Position numbers and translations under genes: made by a program. From Phocaeicola plebeius DSM 17135 (GTDB taxonomy: Bacteria > Bacteroidota > Bacteroidia > Bacteroidales > Bacteroidaceae), in the NCBI RefSeq assembly GCF_000187895.1, contig NZ_DS990134.1, positions 558,001-622,000 of the forward strand: a DNA stretch of 64,000 nt, written 5' to 3'. Below, piece after piece: positions 47,754-57,078 of the stretch. Positions within the stretch are counted from its first letter, which is position 1. Each line of letters begins with the position of its first letter. Under the pieces are notes generated by a model that was not told the DNA's origin, searched no databases, and saw only the letters and a program-made list of their open reading frames with translations.

Positions 47754-48935
47754 ATGAAAAAAAGTTTACTGGCACTTGCCTCCGGTACACTCGGGTTAGG
47801 TATTGCTGAGTTTGTGATGATGGGAATACTGCCCAATGTGGCTCGTGATTTGAATATCAGCATACCGGAAGCCGGACATTTTATTTCGGCGTATGCCATA
47901 GGAGTTTGTGTGGGAGCACCCTTGACGGTGTTTGTGGCTCGTACGCGTCCGTTAAAGCAGATATTATTAGGACTCGTTGCCATTTATGTGATAGGAAATT
48001 TGTGTGCGGCACTTTCTCCAGAATATTGGACGTTGCTGCTTATGAGGTTTGTGTCCGGATTACCTCACGGGGCATTTTTTGGAGTCGGTTCTATTGTAGC
48101 CGAGAAGGTAGCCGATAAAGGGAAAACTTCGCAGGCTGTAGCCCTGATGATTGCCGGGATGACCATTGCCAATTTATTTGGGGTGCCCTTTGGTACGTTG
48201 TTGAGTAATCTGTTCTCCTGGCGGTTCCCCTTCCTGTTTAACGGATGCTGGGGAATGCTGGTATTCTTCCTCGTCTGGAAATGGATACCTGTTTTGCCCG
48301 CCTTGCCGGATGTGGGCTGGAAAGGACAGTTCCGTTTTTTACGCAAGTTAGCTCCGTGGCTGATTATTCTGACCACGATGTTTGGCAACGGGGGTGTATT
48401 TTGCTGGTTCAGCTACGTCACTCCGCAGATGCTGCATGAAGCGGGTTTCCAACCGGAAAGTCTGACATGGATTATGATGCTGGCCGGATTGGGGATGACT
48501 ATCGGTAACCTGGTAGGAGGACGATGTGGCGATTTGTACGGGCTGGCACCAGTGATTCAGTTTACGCAAGTGTTTATGATGCTGGCTTTGCTGGGCACGT
48601 TTCTGTTTGCAGGAGTACCTTGGCTTTCCGTATTGCTGATGTTTATTTGTGCGGCAGCCTTGTTTGCGGTGTCTCCTCCTCAGCAATTGCTGTTGCTGCA
48701 GAACTCCAGAGGAAGCGAAATGATGGGAGCGGCTTGTGTGCAGATTGCCTTCAATTTGGGAAATGCGGTAGGAGCATACGCCGGAGGACTTCCGATTGAT
48801 GCAGGATTAGGTTATCGTTATCCGGCACTGGTAGGAGTCTTTGTGGTGGCTTTAGGATGGATTTGCGTTACCTGGTATATCCGGAGAGAGCGCAAGCAGT
48901 TAAAGAATGAAATAACCGATACGATTGTAACGTAA
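47754..48935 (+). CDS. MFS transporter, AraJ-like sugar/drug efflux type
   Basis: A 393-residue protein with 12 TM helices. The first helix runs ALASGTLGLGIAEFVMMGILP, the signature of the AraJ/YdhP (DHA1) exporters; the loop between helices 2 and 3 has FVARTRPLKQ; a second half with GRCGDLYGLAPVIQF follows. Members export sugars, purines or drugs; AraJ is arabinose-induced. It ends nine bases before the hybrid regulator and so is expressed with it, which suggests export or uptake of the sugar the regulator senses. Confidence 0.88.
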   Translation: MKKSLLALASGTLGLGIAEFVMMGILPNVARDLNISIPEAGHFISAYAIGVCVGAPLTVFVARTRPLKQILLGLVAIYVIGNLCAALSPEYWTLLLMRFVSGLPHGAFFGVGSIVAEKVADKGKTSQAVALMIAGMTIANLFGVPFGTLLSNLFSWRFPFLFNGCWGMLVFFLVWKWIPVLPALPDVGWKGQFRFLRKLAPWLIILTTMFGNGGVFCWFSYVTPQMLHEAGFQPESLTWIMMLAGLGMTIGNLVGGRCGDLYGLAPVIQFTQVFMMLALLGTFLFAGVPWLSVLLMFICAAALFAVSPPQQLLLLQNSRGSEMMGAACVQIAFNLGNAVGAYAGGLPIDAGLGYRYPALVGVFVVALGWICVTWYIRRERKQLKNEITDTIVT

Positions 48936-48944
48936 AAATATGCT

Positions 48945-51900
48945 ATGAGATTACTTTTGTTGACTTTATGTATATTATTGGGAGGAAATAATCTGCGCCT
49001 GGAGGCGAAGAAACATTTCTTCTCAAATTATAATTTCTGTCATATAACAGAGGAAGCCGGATTGCCTAATAACTCGGTGACTGCCGTAATGAAAGATTCA
49101 TTCGGGTATATCTGGGTGGCCACTCAGGATGGGTTGGCGCGTTACGACGGCTATCGTTTCCTGAGTTATGGAGTGAAGGAACCTTTTTACCGCTTGAAAG
49201 GTAATTATGTATATACCTTATGTGAGGATCGTCAGAAGAGACTTTGGGTCGGTTCGGAAGCCGGACTCGACCTGATTGACTTGCGGACAGGTCTTTCTGT
49301 TCCCGCGGCCGATTTAGGGGCAACATCGGAATTGTCAACTTTGTTTAATTCGTTCGTCCGTTCGGTGATACAGACTACCGATGGAAATATATGGGTGGTA
49401 ACCGACAAGATGTTGTGGTGTCTGGAACTAGACCGCTCTGGAGTAGTGACGAACTGTTATCAGATGCAAGCTGAAGCCGATGAAAGTGTATCGGCCATTG
49501 CTGAAATAGAAGGAGGAGTTTGTGCCGGAGTAGGTAACTGCATTTATCGGATTGTGAAGGAAGGTGACAAGTTGCGTAAACAGCAGCTTTCGGAGTCCAT
49601 TGTACCTTTTAGTGATGACTGGCGTATCTCTTGCCTGCAAGCCGACGGTGATTTCCTGTGGATAGGCAGTAACCGTGGACTTTTCCGCTATTACCGGCAA
49701 ACGAAAACGATGAAGCGTTACCGTTACTCTTCCCACCGGGAGGGAATGCTCAGTCAGGCTTATATCACGGATATGAAGCTTACTTCAGATGGCAGTTTGG
49801 TGGTCTCCACTTTCAATGGACTGAATGTATATGACCGTGAATCTGATACTTTTTCTTTTATTCGTCGTGTGGAAAATTCCGAGGATCGGGGATTGAATTC
49901 CAATATTATAGTCTGTTTGTTTACTGACGGGCAAGACATTTGGGCCGGTACGCAGGATGGAGGAGTAAATTTGTTGTATCTGTCACGTAGATTGGAGGTA
50001 TCCAGGTTAGGAGATATTCCCTGGAAGCTGTCACCGGGCCGCACACCGCAAATCAGTGCCGTGACAGAAGATAAAAACGGAAATTTGTGGATTGGTACAA
50101 TTGAGGGAGGACTTTATCAGATGAATCCCGAAACAGAAGTGGTGCGACATTATGCTTTCGTTCCTCAGAATCGGTTGTCTATTCTTTCAAATAATATAAA
50201 TGGAATATTGATAGACAGTGATAACCATTTGTGGGCGTATACTTGGGGGGCTGGGATTAGTGAGCTGGACTTGAATAAGTCGCAGTCAGTATTCCACCAG
50301 CATTCCAATGGAGAAGTGCCCGGACTGGAGGATGATTTTATTATGAGTGCGGTAGAAGATCCTGTAAATAAAGGAATTTGGTTTGCTACCACACATGGCC
50401 TGCTCTTTTACGATAAAGCTCAGGGACGTTTTTCTCGAATCACTTTGGATGTGGATGTAAATGAATTTGAATCGGTTGGGACGTTGTGTGTGGACCGAAA
50501 GAATCGTTTGTGGTTTGGTACCTCTGAGGGATTGTTTATTATTGATTTATTCTCTTTTGCTCGCTCACGCAGACACTTGAATTATATTTATTTGCGTTAT
50601 AAACTGGATGATAAAAAATCTACTCAGGTAGAACGGATTAATACTGTGTTTCAGGATAGTAGGGGGGTGATTTGGTTAGGAGGAAAAGGTACGGGACTCT
50701 ATCGCCTGGTTTCTGATGACATGAACCGTTTTCAGTTTAAGCACTATGGACCGGCAGAAGGGTTTGATGAAAAAACGGTTTACGGAGTGACTGAAGATGA
50801 ATTGGGTAATATCTGGATTGCTACGGAAAACGGTTTGTCGCGTTTGCTGGTTAATAGTAGTACTTTTATCGGTTATGGAAAGTCAGATGGACTTTTGGAT
50901 AAAGGATATGATGCGAATGCACTTTATTTTTCTCAAAGATATAATCGCTTGTATTGTGGAAAAGATTATGGTTTGTATCAGATTCAACTTCGAAAGCCAT
51001 CCGGATTGATGGATTCACATGGGGTTAAGGTTTCGTCCGTTCGGGTTAATGAGGAAAACTGGATATATGCGGAGGAAAAAAGCCTGGCAGGCTTGGAAGA
51101 AGGTGATCAGCTGGAACTTGCTTTAACGTCACAGGACTATGGTTACAGAAGTTCCGTTCGAATTCGATATAAGTCAGTAGAAGAAGATAAGTGGATAGAA
51201 CTTCCGTCTGACAATCCGGTAATTATTTTCCCTTCTTTAACTTCGGGAATTTATAAGCTTGAGATACAGAGTACGGATGGAGAAGGTAAATGGTCAGAAC
51301 GGGTTTTGCGACTGGACATTCAGGTTCGTCCGTATTTTTATAAGTCCTGGTGGTTCTTATTGCTTCTTCTGATGTCGGTGGTTTGTCTTTCCATCCTTTT
51401 TTATCGCTATAAGGTGAGACGGTTGAGACATCGGCAGGTGTTGCTGGAGCAGTTAGTAGCTCAGCGTACGCATGAGTTGGAAGTACAGAATCATAGCTTG
51501 GAGGTAATGGCTCATCATGTGGAAGATATGGCAGAAGAAAAGATCCGTTTCTTTACACATCTTACTCATGAATTTCGTACGCCTGTTACTTTGATTCATG
51601 GGCCTATCCAGCAGGCTTTGGCATTGACTTCTGATAAAGAGGTAAAAGAACAGTTGCATATAGCGGAACGTAATGTACAGGATTTACTTTCATTAGTGAA
51701 CGAATTGATGGATTTCCGGAAACTTGATACTGAAAAAGTAAAATTGAATATTCGTCCGTTTGATCTTATTTCCATGATAGACGACTTGCTTCTGCCTTTT
51801 ATTTCTTTTGTAAAACATCGGCATATTACATTGCAAGCTTGTTATCATCTCAAAGGGCTTTCTGTAAATGCAGACCCGACGTATCTTCATCGCGTATTGA

Positions 51901-53078
51901 CAAACTTGCTGGCTAACGCTGTGAAATTTACTCCCGATGGAGGACATATCAGGCTTTATGCAGCTCGTTTGGTAGATAATAAGGGAAAGGTGCAGCTTTA
52001 TCTTTCGGTATCGGATACTGGGTGTGGAATACCGGAAAAAGACCTTCCACAGATATTTGACAGTTTCTTCCAGACACAAAATAAAGTAACTTATCCGGTA
52101 TTTGGACAAACAGGAACAGGTATCGGACTGAATGTGTGTAAACGGATTGTAGCTCTTCATGGAGGTGTGATTTCGGCCAAGAATAACCGAGCAGGAGGTA
52201 CCTCCTTCCGTGTCCTGTTGCCGATGAAAGAGATGCCGACAGAAGAACTTTCGGCTGTAAATGGAATGTCTGAGGAAGATAATTCTGTCGTGACAGAGGA
52301 TAATTCTTTACAGAAGGCTACGCTGCTGGTGGTTGACGATAACCATGATATGCGTCGTTATATTCGCTCGTTGTTGAAAAATGAATATAAACTGTTGGAA
52401 GCTGAAAATGGAGTGGAGGCTATGAAAATAATTGAAAAGCATCAAGTGGATTTAATAGTCAGTGATTTGCTTATGCCGGAGATGGACGGGCTGGAACTTT
52501 CGAAAAGAGTGAAAGAAAATTTGGCCACCAGCCACATTCCTTTCCTGATTCTTACAGCTGTACATTCGGAAGAAAATGAGAAAAAATGTTATTCAATAGG
52601 GGTAGATGAGTATCTGTGTAAACCGTTTGATGCAGATATATTTAAGTATCGTATTCGGAATATCTTGACTTTGCGTAGAGGATATCAGGAAAGGCTTTCT
52701 CAGCCTGCGGTTTTGTCGGATATAAGTGAATTGGGACTGATAGAGGAATCCAGAGACAAGATATTTATGGACAGGGCTATGGAATTGATGAAGCTACATT
52801 ACGCTGAGGCTGAATATGGACTGGATGCATTTGTGCGCGACATGGGATATAGTAAAACGCTAGTTAATCAGAAAATGCAAAGTCTGGCGGGAATGCCTAT
52901 CGGCCAGTTTATGAAGAATTTTAGGCTGGATATGGGACGTCAGCTGTTGGAACAGGGAAAGGGAGATGCCAATGTATCGGAAGTGGCTTATGCAGTTGGT
53001 TTTAATGACCCCAAATATTTTACGAAATGTTTTAAACAACGTTTTGGATGTTTGCCAAGTTCGTTCAGTCATGCTTAA
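48945..53078 (+). CDS. hybrid two-component system regulator (HTCS)
   Basis: A 1377-residue one-protein sensor and regulator of polysaccharide use. Signal anchor at the N-terminus; periplasmic sensor of about 12-14 Reg_prop repeats (such as GYIWVATQDGLARYDGY, GNLWIGTIEGGLYQMN, NRLWFGTSEGLF) making two seven-bladed propellers; a Y_Y_Y domain (about 710-795); TM helix 800-822; HisKA with His875 in HLTHEFRTPVTLIHGP; HATPase with NLLANAVKFT and DTGCGIP; receiver domain with Asp1174 in VSDLLMPEMDG and CKPFD; C-terminal AraC-type DNA-binding domain (VAYAVGFNDPKYFTKCF). All catalytic residues are intact. It should bind an oligosaccharide and activate the convergent GH89-SusCD-GH92-GH28 operon. Confidence 0.96.
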   Translation: MRLLLLTLCILLGGNNLRLEAKKHFFSNYNFCHITEEAGLPNNSVTAVMKDSFGYIWVATQDGLARYDGYRFLSYGVKEPFYRLKGNYVYTLCEDRQKRLWVGSEAGLDLIDLRTGLSVPAADLGATSELSTLFNSFVRSVIQTTDGNIWVVTDKMLWCLELDRSGVVTNCYQMQAEADESVSAIAEIEGGVCAGVGNCIYRIVKEGDKLRKQQLSESIVPFSDDWRISCLQADGDFLWIGSNRGLFRYYRQTKTMKRYRYSSHREGMLSQAYITDMKLTSDGSLVVSTFNGLNVYDRESDTFSFIRRVENSEDRGLNSNIIVCLFTDGQDIWAGTQDGGVNLLYLSRRLEVSRLGDIPWKLSPGRTPQISAVTEDKNGNLWIGTIEGGLYQMNPETEVVRHYAFVPQNRLSILSNNINGILIDSDNHLWAYTWGAGISELDLNKSQSVFHQHSNGEVPGLEDDFIMSAVEDPVNKGIWFATTHGLLFYDKAQGRFSRITLDVDVNEFESVGTLCVDRKNRLWFGTSEGLFIIDLFSFARSRRHLNYIYLRYKLDDKKSTQVERINTVFQDSRGVIWLGGKGTGLYRLVSDDMNRFQFKHYGPAEGFDEKTVYGVTEDELGNIWIATENGLSRLLVNSSTFIGYGKSDGLLDKGYDANALYFSQRYNRLYCGKDYGLYQIQLRKPSGLMDSHGVKVSSVRVNEENWIYAEEKSLAGLEEGDQLELALTSQDYGYRSSVRIRYKSVEEDKWIELPSDNPVIIFPSLTSGIYKLEIQSTDGEGKWSERVLRLDIQVRPYFYKSWWFLLLLLMSVVCLSILFYRYKVRRLRHRQVLLEQLVAQRTHELEVQNHSLEVMAHHVEDMAEEKIRFFTHLTHEFRTPVTLIHGPIQQALALTSDKEVKEQLHIAERNVQDLLSLVNELMDFRKLDTEKVKLNIRPFDLISMIDDLLLPFISFVKHRHITLQACYHLKGLSVNADPTYLHRVLTNLLANAVKFTPDGGHIRLYAARLVDNKGKVQLYLSVSDTGCGIPEKDLPQIFDSFFQTQNKVTYPVFGQTGTGIGLNVCKRIVALHGGVISAKNNRAGGTSFRVLLPMKEMPTEELSAVNGMSEEDNSVVTEDNSLQKATLLVVDDNHDMRRYIRSLLKNEYKLLEAENGVEAMKIIEKHQVDLIVSDLLMPEMDGLELSKRVKENLATSHIPFLILTAVHSEENEKKCYSIGVDEYLCKPFDADIFKYRIRNILTLRRGYQERLSQPAVLSDISELGLIEESRDKIFMDRAMELMKLHYAEAEYGLDAFVRDMGYSKTLVNQKMQSLAGMPIGQFMKNFRLDMGRQLLEQGKGDANVSEVAYAVGFNDPKYFTKCFKQRFGCLPSSFSHA

Positions 53079-53079
53079 A

Positions 53080-53111
53080 GGAAAAGCCGGAACATAAGGT
53101 TTGTTCCGGCT
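53080..53111 (-). terminator. hairpin between the HTCS and GH28 genes
   Basis: AGCCGGAACA (53085-53094) / TGTTCCGGCT (53102-53111), 7-nt loop. Read on the minus strand TTTTCCTTT follows, so it mainly ends the GH28 transcript. Confidence 0.72.
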
Positions 53112-53169
53112 AAAAAAAGAAATTTAGAAATGTACCGTTTCACAACGGCGTTTTTATGAGCACTAGGGA

Positions 53170-54570
53170 TTATTTTTGTATAATTCCCGCTGTATTTTCT
53201 AGATGTATATTTTCTGCAGCATAATCTGGGCGAGTGTCTCCCCAGTTGACTGTACATCTTTCCATTTGAATATCAGAAGCTGTGTGGAAGAAGAATCCGT
53301 AAGTCTTTCCTTTCAGGAAGCCTTCTCCATCGCATGGGCGTTTATCGTATATTCCTCCCTCAAATGTGGTACGTTTGTGAAGGTTAACTTCTACCTGGTC
53401 AAAGTAAATCCGGTTCACTTTGTCAATGGTGTCTCCTCCTACGAAGATGCCGTTTTCACTTGTACATTTGATGTTCTGGAAGTAGATGCGGCTTACTTCT
53501 CCACAGGCACCTTTCACAGCTCCTTTTGGAAAACGCCATCCGGCATCTTTATGATTACCTACAGCACGTGGATAAGAAGTTACGTAAATAGGCTCTGCTT
53601 TTCCCCACCATACGTCAGAAAAGAAGCGGCAGTCTACAATCATATTTGAGAATATGACGTTGGTAACTGTACCTTCATCTCGGTTCTGGATTCCAATACC
53701 TCGGTTACTATCCTTGATAATGCAGTTAGTGAATAACACGTTATTGATTTTATCCATGTTTTCCGAACCGATTTTTACGGCGCATGAGCGGGAGGTCATA
53801 GTGCAGTTGGTTACTACTACATCTTCACAGCTTCCATACTGTTCGAATTCACGTCGGTTCTTCAGACAGATGCAGTCATCTCCTGATTCAATGAAACAGT
53901 TGGAGATACGCACGTCTTTAGAATGGTCAATATCAATACCGTCGCCGTTTCGGATTTTCAGGTCATTGAGGATAGTGATACCATCAATCATTGCGTTACG
54001 GCAACCTATCAGGTGTACACTCCAGTAAGCGCTGTTACGTACGCTGATATCACGAATTACCAGCTTCTGCACGTTGGTTAAAGTCAGCAGGTGGGGACGC
54101 GGATCAAAATCGGTTACGGGTTTCAGTTCGTAAGAATCTTCCAGCTCCTTTCCCATGAAAGCCACTCCGTTACCATCGAGTGTTCCGGTACCGGTTATGG
54201 ATACATTTTTCAGGTCTTTTCCGCTAATCCACATCATACCCTCTCCACGGTTGGCTCCGAAAGCGCTTTCTGTGTAAATACTTTCATCTGGATTAGCCAG
54301 TAGGCGTGAGTTGGGGGCCAAATGCAATTCGATATGCGATGCCAGCTTGAAAGGACCACATAAAAAAGTGCGTCCGGATGGTACGATTACTGTACCTCCA
54401 CCCGCTTCGGAACAGGCGTTGATAGCCTTTTGTATAGCTAGGGCGTCGTCGGTTTTTCCATCTCCCGTGGCACCGTAGTCCATGATGTTATAAATCCCCG
54501 TTTGCTGCGAGTGGCATGCTCCGAGGAAGAAGATGCTAAGTAGTGCAAGAAGAATGTTTTTTGTTTTCAT
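53170..54570 (-). CDS. GH28 pectinase-like lipoprotein
   Basis: A 466-residue lipoprotein (Cys19 in LGACHS) with a right-handed beta-helix of the polygalacturonase family. The first block YNIMDYGATGDGKTDDALAIQKAI is a hallmark. Catalytic acids are Asp210 in RNGDGIDID and Asp231-Asp232 in ESGDDCICLK. The usual GHG histidine motif reads S-R-S (260-262) and the usual RIK is RGIGIQ, so the +1 side of the active site differs from a standard polygalacturonase; it may act on rhamnogalacturonan or another uronide. It starts 24 bp after GH92 as last gene of the locus. Confidence 0.9.
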   Translation of the reverse strand: MKTKNILLALLSIFFLGACHSQQTGIYNIMDYGATGDGKTDDALAIQKAINACSEAGGGTVIVPSGRTFLCGPFKLASHIELHLAPNSRLLANPDESIYTESAFGANRGEGMMWISGKDLKNVSITGTGTLDGNGVAFMGKELEDSYELKPVTDFDPRPHLLTLTNVQKLVIRDISVRNSAYWSVHLIGCRNAMIDGITILNDLKIRNGDGIDIDHSKDVRISNCFIESGDDCICLKNRREFEQYGSCEDVVVTNCTMTSRSCAVKIGSENMDKINNVLFTNCIIKDSNRGIGIQNRDEGTVTNVIFSNMIVDCRFFSDVWWGKAEPIYVTSYPRAVGNHKDAGWRFPKGAVKGACGEVSRIYFQNIKCTSENGIFVGGDTIDKVNRIYFDQVEVNLHKRTTFEGGIYDKRPCDGEGFLKGKTYGFFFHTASDIQMERCTVNWGDTRPDYAAENIHLENTAGIIQK

Positions 54571-54594
54571 ATTTGAATGGGGTTTATGTGTTTA

Positions 54595-56922
54595 TTATGG
54601 TATTTTCACTAAGGAAGGAGGACAATCAGTTGGAGAGTTACCCCAATCTCTGTTGGGGGTGTCATCCATCTTGAATATCATTTCTCCTCCATGTACAATG
54701 TCCTTGTGGGAAATGTAATTTTTAGAGTATGGTTTTCCGTTCAGTGTCACACTCTGAATATAGATGTTGTCCTTGGACGCATTCTCTGCCTTGAGGGTAA
54801 AAGTCTGTCCGTTCTCCAAGTGTATGACAGCTTTGGGAAAAGAGGGACTAGCTAGTATGTAATAGGGAGAGCCGGGACATACAGGATAAAAACCTAATGA
54901 GGCAAAGATATACCAGGCAGACATCTGTCCTGCATCGTCATTACCTGATAGACCACCAGGAGCATTCAGGTATTCAGTTTCCATGATATGGCGTACGGCC
55001 TGTTGTGTTTTCCAAGGTTCTCCTGCATAGTTGAACATGAATGCTACCTGATGGCAAGGTTCATTTCCATGCCAGTATCTGTGTTCACTGAACATAGAGT
55101 CCAGCTTCATAGCAAATTTTTCTTTTCCTCCCATACATTCCATAAGCCCGTATGGGTCATGGGGCACATACCATGTGTAATGGCAAGGAGCGCCTTCTGT
55201 GATGAACTTGGTAAACTGGAATGTGTTCTGATCTTTCAAGAATGTACCGTCGGCATGTCTTCCCTGTGCGTATCCGGTTTGCGGATCAATTACATTGCGG
55301 TAATTCTGGGCACGTGCAGACAATACGTTGTAATCTTCTTCTTTCTGGAGTAGTTTAGCTACTTGAGAGAGTACAAAGTCATCATAGGCATACTCCAATG
55401 TCCGTGATACCTGTTCTTTGGTATGGAAGGCATCGGGAACACTGTCTTCTAATGGAATATAGCCGTATTTCAGATATGACTGCAAGGCACGTCGTCCCAT
55501 TCCGTTTTTATAATCTTTATCGTCAGCAGGCGATTCAAATGCATTTTTTCGCATAGCTTTGTAAGCTTTCTCTATGTCAAAGTTACGGATGTCTTTTATG
55601 CATGCATCGCCAATGGCAGCTATGCAGTGATCTCCAATCATGGCTGCCGTATAACTGTTCCAGCAGGGGAAGATGGGAAGCCAGCCTCCTTGTTCGAACT
55701 TGTGGACGAGTGACTGCATCATATGGCCTGCTTTTGTGGGATACAGCAAGTTGATGAGCGGATGTAATGCTCTGTAGGTATCCCACATACTGAAATCCTC
55801 ATAATATACTTCATCATGTGCCAATTGAAGAATAGAATCCTTCTGAGCAAAAGCTGGATACCGTCCGTCTACGTCATTAAAAGCATGCGGTAAGAAAGAT
55901 GCACGATAAAAAGCACCATAGAATTTCTGCTTTGCTTCTTTGTCCGGACTTTCCACCTGGATAGCTGCCAGATGTTTTTCCCAGATATCTGTTAGTCTTT
56001 GGTGTGTACGGTCGAAATCCCAGTGAGCGATTTCTTTCTGCAGATTTTTTTCAGCTCCTTTTTTATCGGTAAATGAAGAAGCTGCTTTAATTAATATTTG
56101 TTCGTTACTTTCTACTTGAAAGCATATATAGATACCGATATTTTTTTCATTTCTAATTTGAGTCTGCCGAGGGAATATACTATCTTCTCGGAAGGTACCG
56201 AAGTCACATAACTCCTTTTGATAGTCTATGATAAAATGGCCGCTGTATCCGGCAGGTTCTCCCCATCCTTGATAAATGCGGTGTACAGGATTGTATCCGT
56301 AGATACGTTTTTGAAGGGTATCAATTTCAATATATCCTTCTCCTTCATCGCTGTTGGGATTTACGACGAGGTAAGCTTTTCCTTCCTTTTGGTAGGTAAA
56401 GCGGAAAATTGCCGACCGTGAGCAGCCTGTCATTTCGGCTTGAAGATGTTCGTCAGGCAGTGAAACGGAATAATAGGAAGGGGTAGCGATTTCCTGATTA
56501 TGCGAAAACCGTGTACCTCTTTTTTCGGGTGTACAACGTAATGATTCGAATAATGGCATTAATGTCATGGAACCATAATCCTGAGTACATCCTCCTACAA
56601 TCCAATGTGAATTACGAAAACCTTGGAACAAGGAGTCACGGTAGTAGTAAGGGGCAATACATTTTTGTTCGGTGTCTTGCGTTTGTGGTGTCCAGAAGTT
56701 CATTCCATTGGGCTCCAGTACAGCTGGTAGTGTCTGGCCATATTCCTCTGTGTGTTTGCCAAACATGCCGGCTGTATGAGTGATACTGGCGGCTGTGCCA
56801 ACTCTTGTGTCAATGTACGACAAAGAGCTTTCGGTTGTTTGACCGTTAGTACATGATATAGCTAATGGAGTAATTGCTCCATAAATCAGAGATTTGAATA
56901 ATGTCGGAAGAAATGTTTTCAT
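54595..56922 (-). CDS. GH92 alpha-mannosidase lipoprotein
   Basis: A 775-residue lipoprotein (MKTFLPTLFK...AISC) of the calcium-dependent exo-alpha-mannosidase family. N-terminal beta-sandwich, then an (alpha/alpha)6 barrel. Visible catalytic parts are the ITEGAPCHYTWYVPHDP loop with the acid Glu and GNDDAGQMSAWYIF with the base Asp pair. The EGxPxHYTWYVPHD form differs from the more usual EGN...W form, so specificity may be special within the family. Likely activity: trimming alpha-mannose from N-glycans or fungal/host glycans. A 19-bp hairpin stands between it and SusD. Confidence 0.93.
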   Translation of the reverse strand: MKTFLPTLFKSLIYGAITPLAISCTNGQTTESSLSYIDTRVGTAASITHTAGMFGKHTEEYGQTLPAVLEPNGMNFWTPQTQDTEQKCIAPYYYRDSLFQGFRNSHWIVGGCTQDYGSMTLMPLFESLRCTPEKRGTRFSHNQEIATPSYYSVSLPDEHLQAEMTGCSRSAIFRFTYQKEGKAYLVVNPNSDEGEGYIEIDTLQKRIYGYNPVHRIYQGWGEPAGYSGHFIIDYQKELCDFGTFREDSIFPRQTQIRNEKNIGIYICFQVESNEQILIKAASSFTDKKGAEKNLQKEIAHWDFDRTHQRLTDIWEKHLAAIQVESPDKEAKQKFYGAFYRASFLPHAFNDVDGRYPAFAQKDSILQLAHDEVYYEDFSMWDTYRALHPLINLLYPTKAGHMMQSLVHKFEQGGWLPIFPCWNSYTAAMIGDHCIAAIGDACIKDIRNFDIEKAYKAMRKNAFESPADDKDYKNGMGRRALQSYLKYGYIPLEDSVPDAFHTKEQVSRTLEYAYDDFVLSQVAKLLQKEEDYNVLSARAQNYRNVIDPQTGYAQGRHADGTFLKDQNTFQFTKFITEGAPCHYTWYVPHDPYGLMECMGGKEKFAMKLDSMFSEHRYWHGNEPCHQVAFMFNYAGEPWKTQQAVRHIMETEYLNAPGGLSGNDDAGQMSAWYIFASLGFYPVCPGSPYYILASPSFPKAVIHLENGQTFTLKAENASKDNIYIQSVTLNGKPYSKNYISHKDIVHGGEMIFKMDDTPNRDWGNSPTDCPPSLVKIP

Positions 56923-57027
56923 GGATCTTAAAACTACGTGGTTGCAATTCTTTTATTTGTAAAAGTAAGAAAATGCAATTTTATATTACGGGTTTAAGAT
57001 GATTGTTTGTATTTGATCTGTGAGTTT

Positions 57028-57066
57028 ACAAATATTGGTGAGAGAATTTCTCTCACCAATATTTGT
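57028..57066 (-). other. nearly perfect 19-bp intercistronic hairpin
   Basis: ACAAATATTGGTGAGAGAA (57028-57046) pairs completely with TTCTCTCACCAATATTTGT (57048-57066), leaving one unpaired base in the middle at the DNA level (3-5 nt loop in RNA). It lies 12 nt after the susD stop and has no T run behind it on the minus strand, so it is more like a processing or stabilising element than a terminator. The rest of the 156-bp gap has no gene. Confidence 0.88.
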
Positions 57067-57078
57067 TATGTAGAAAAA

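Noticed and set aside
57028-57066. Intrinsic terminator after susD
   Set aside because: The stem is strong but the minus strand has no T run after it, and GH92 has no clear promoter of its own, so read-through is more likely.
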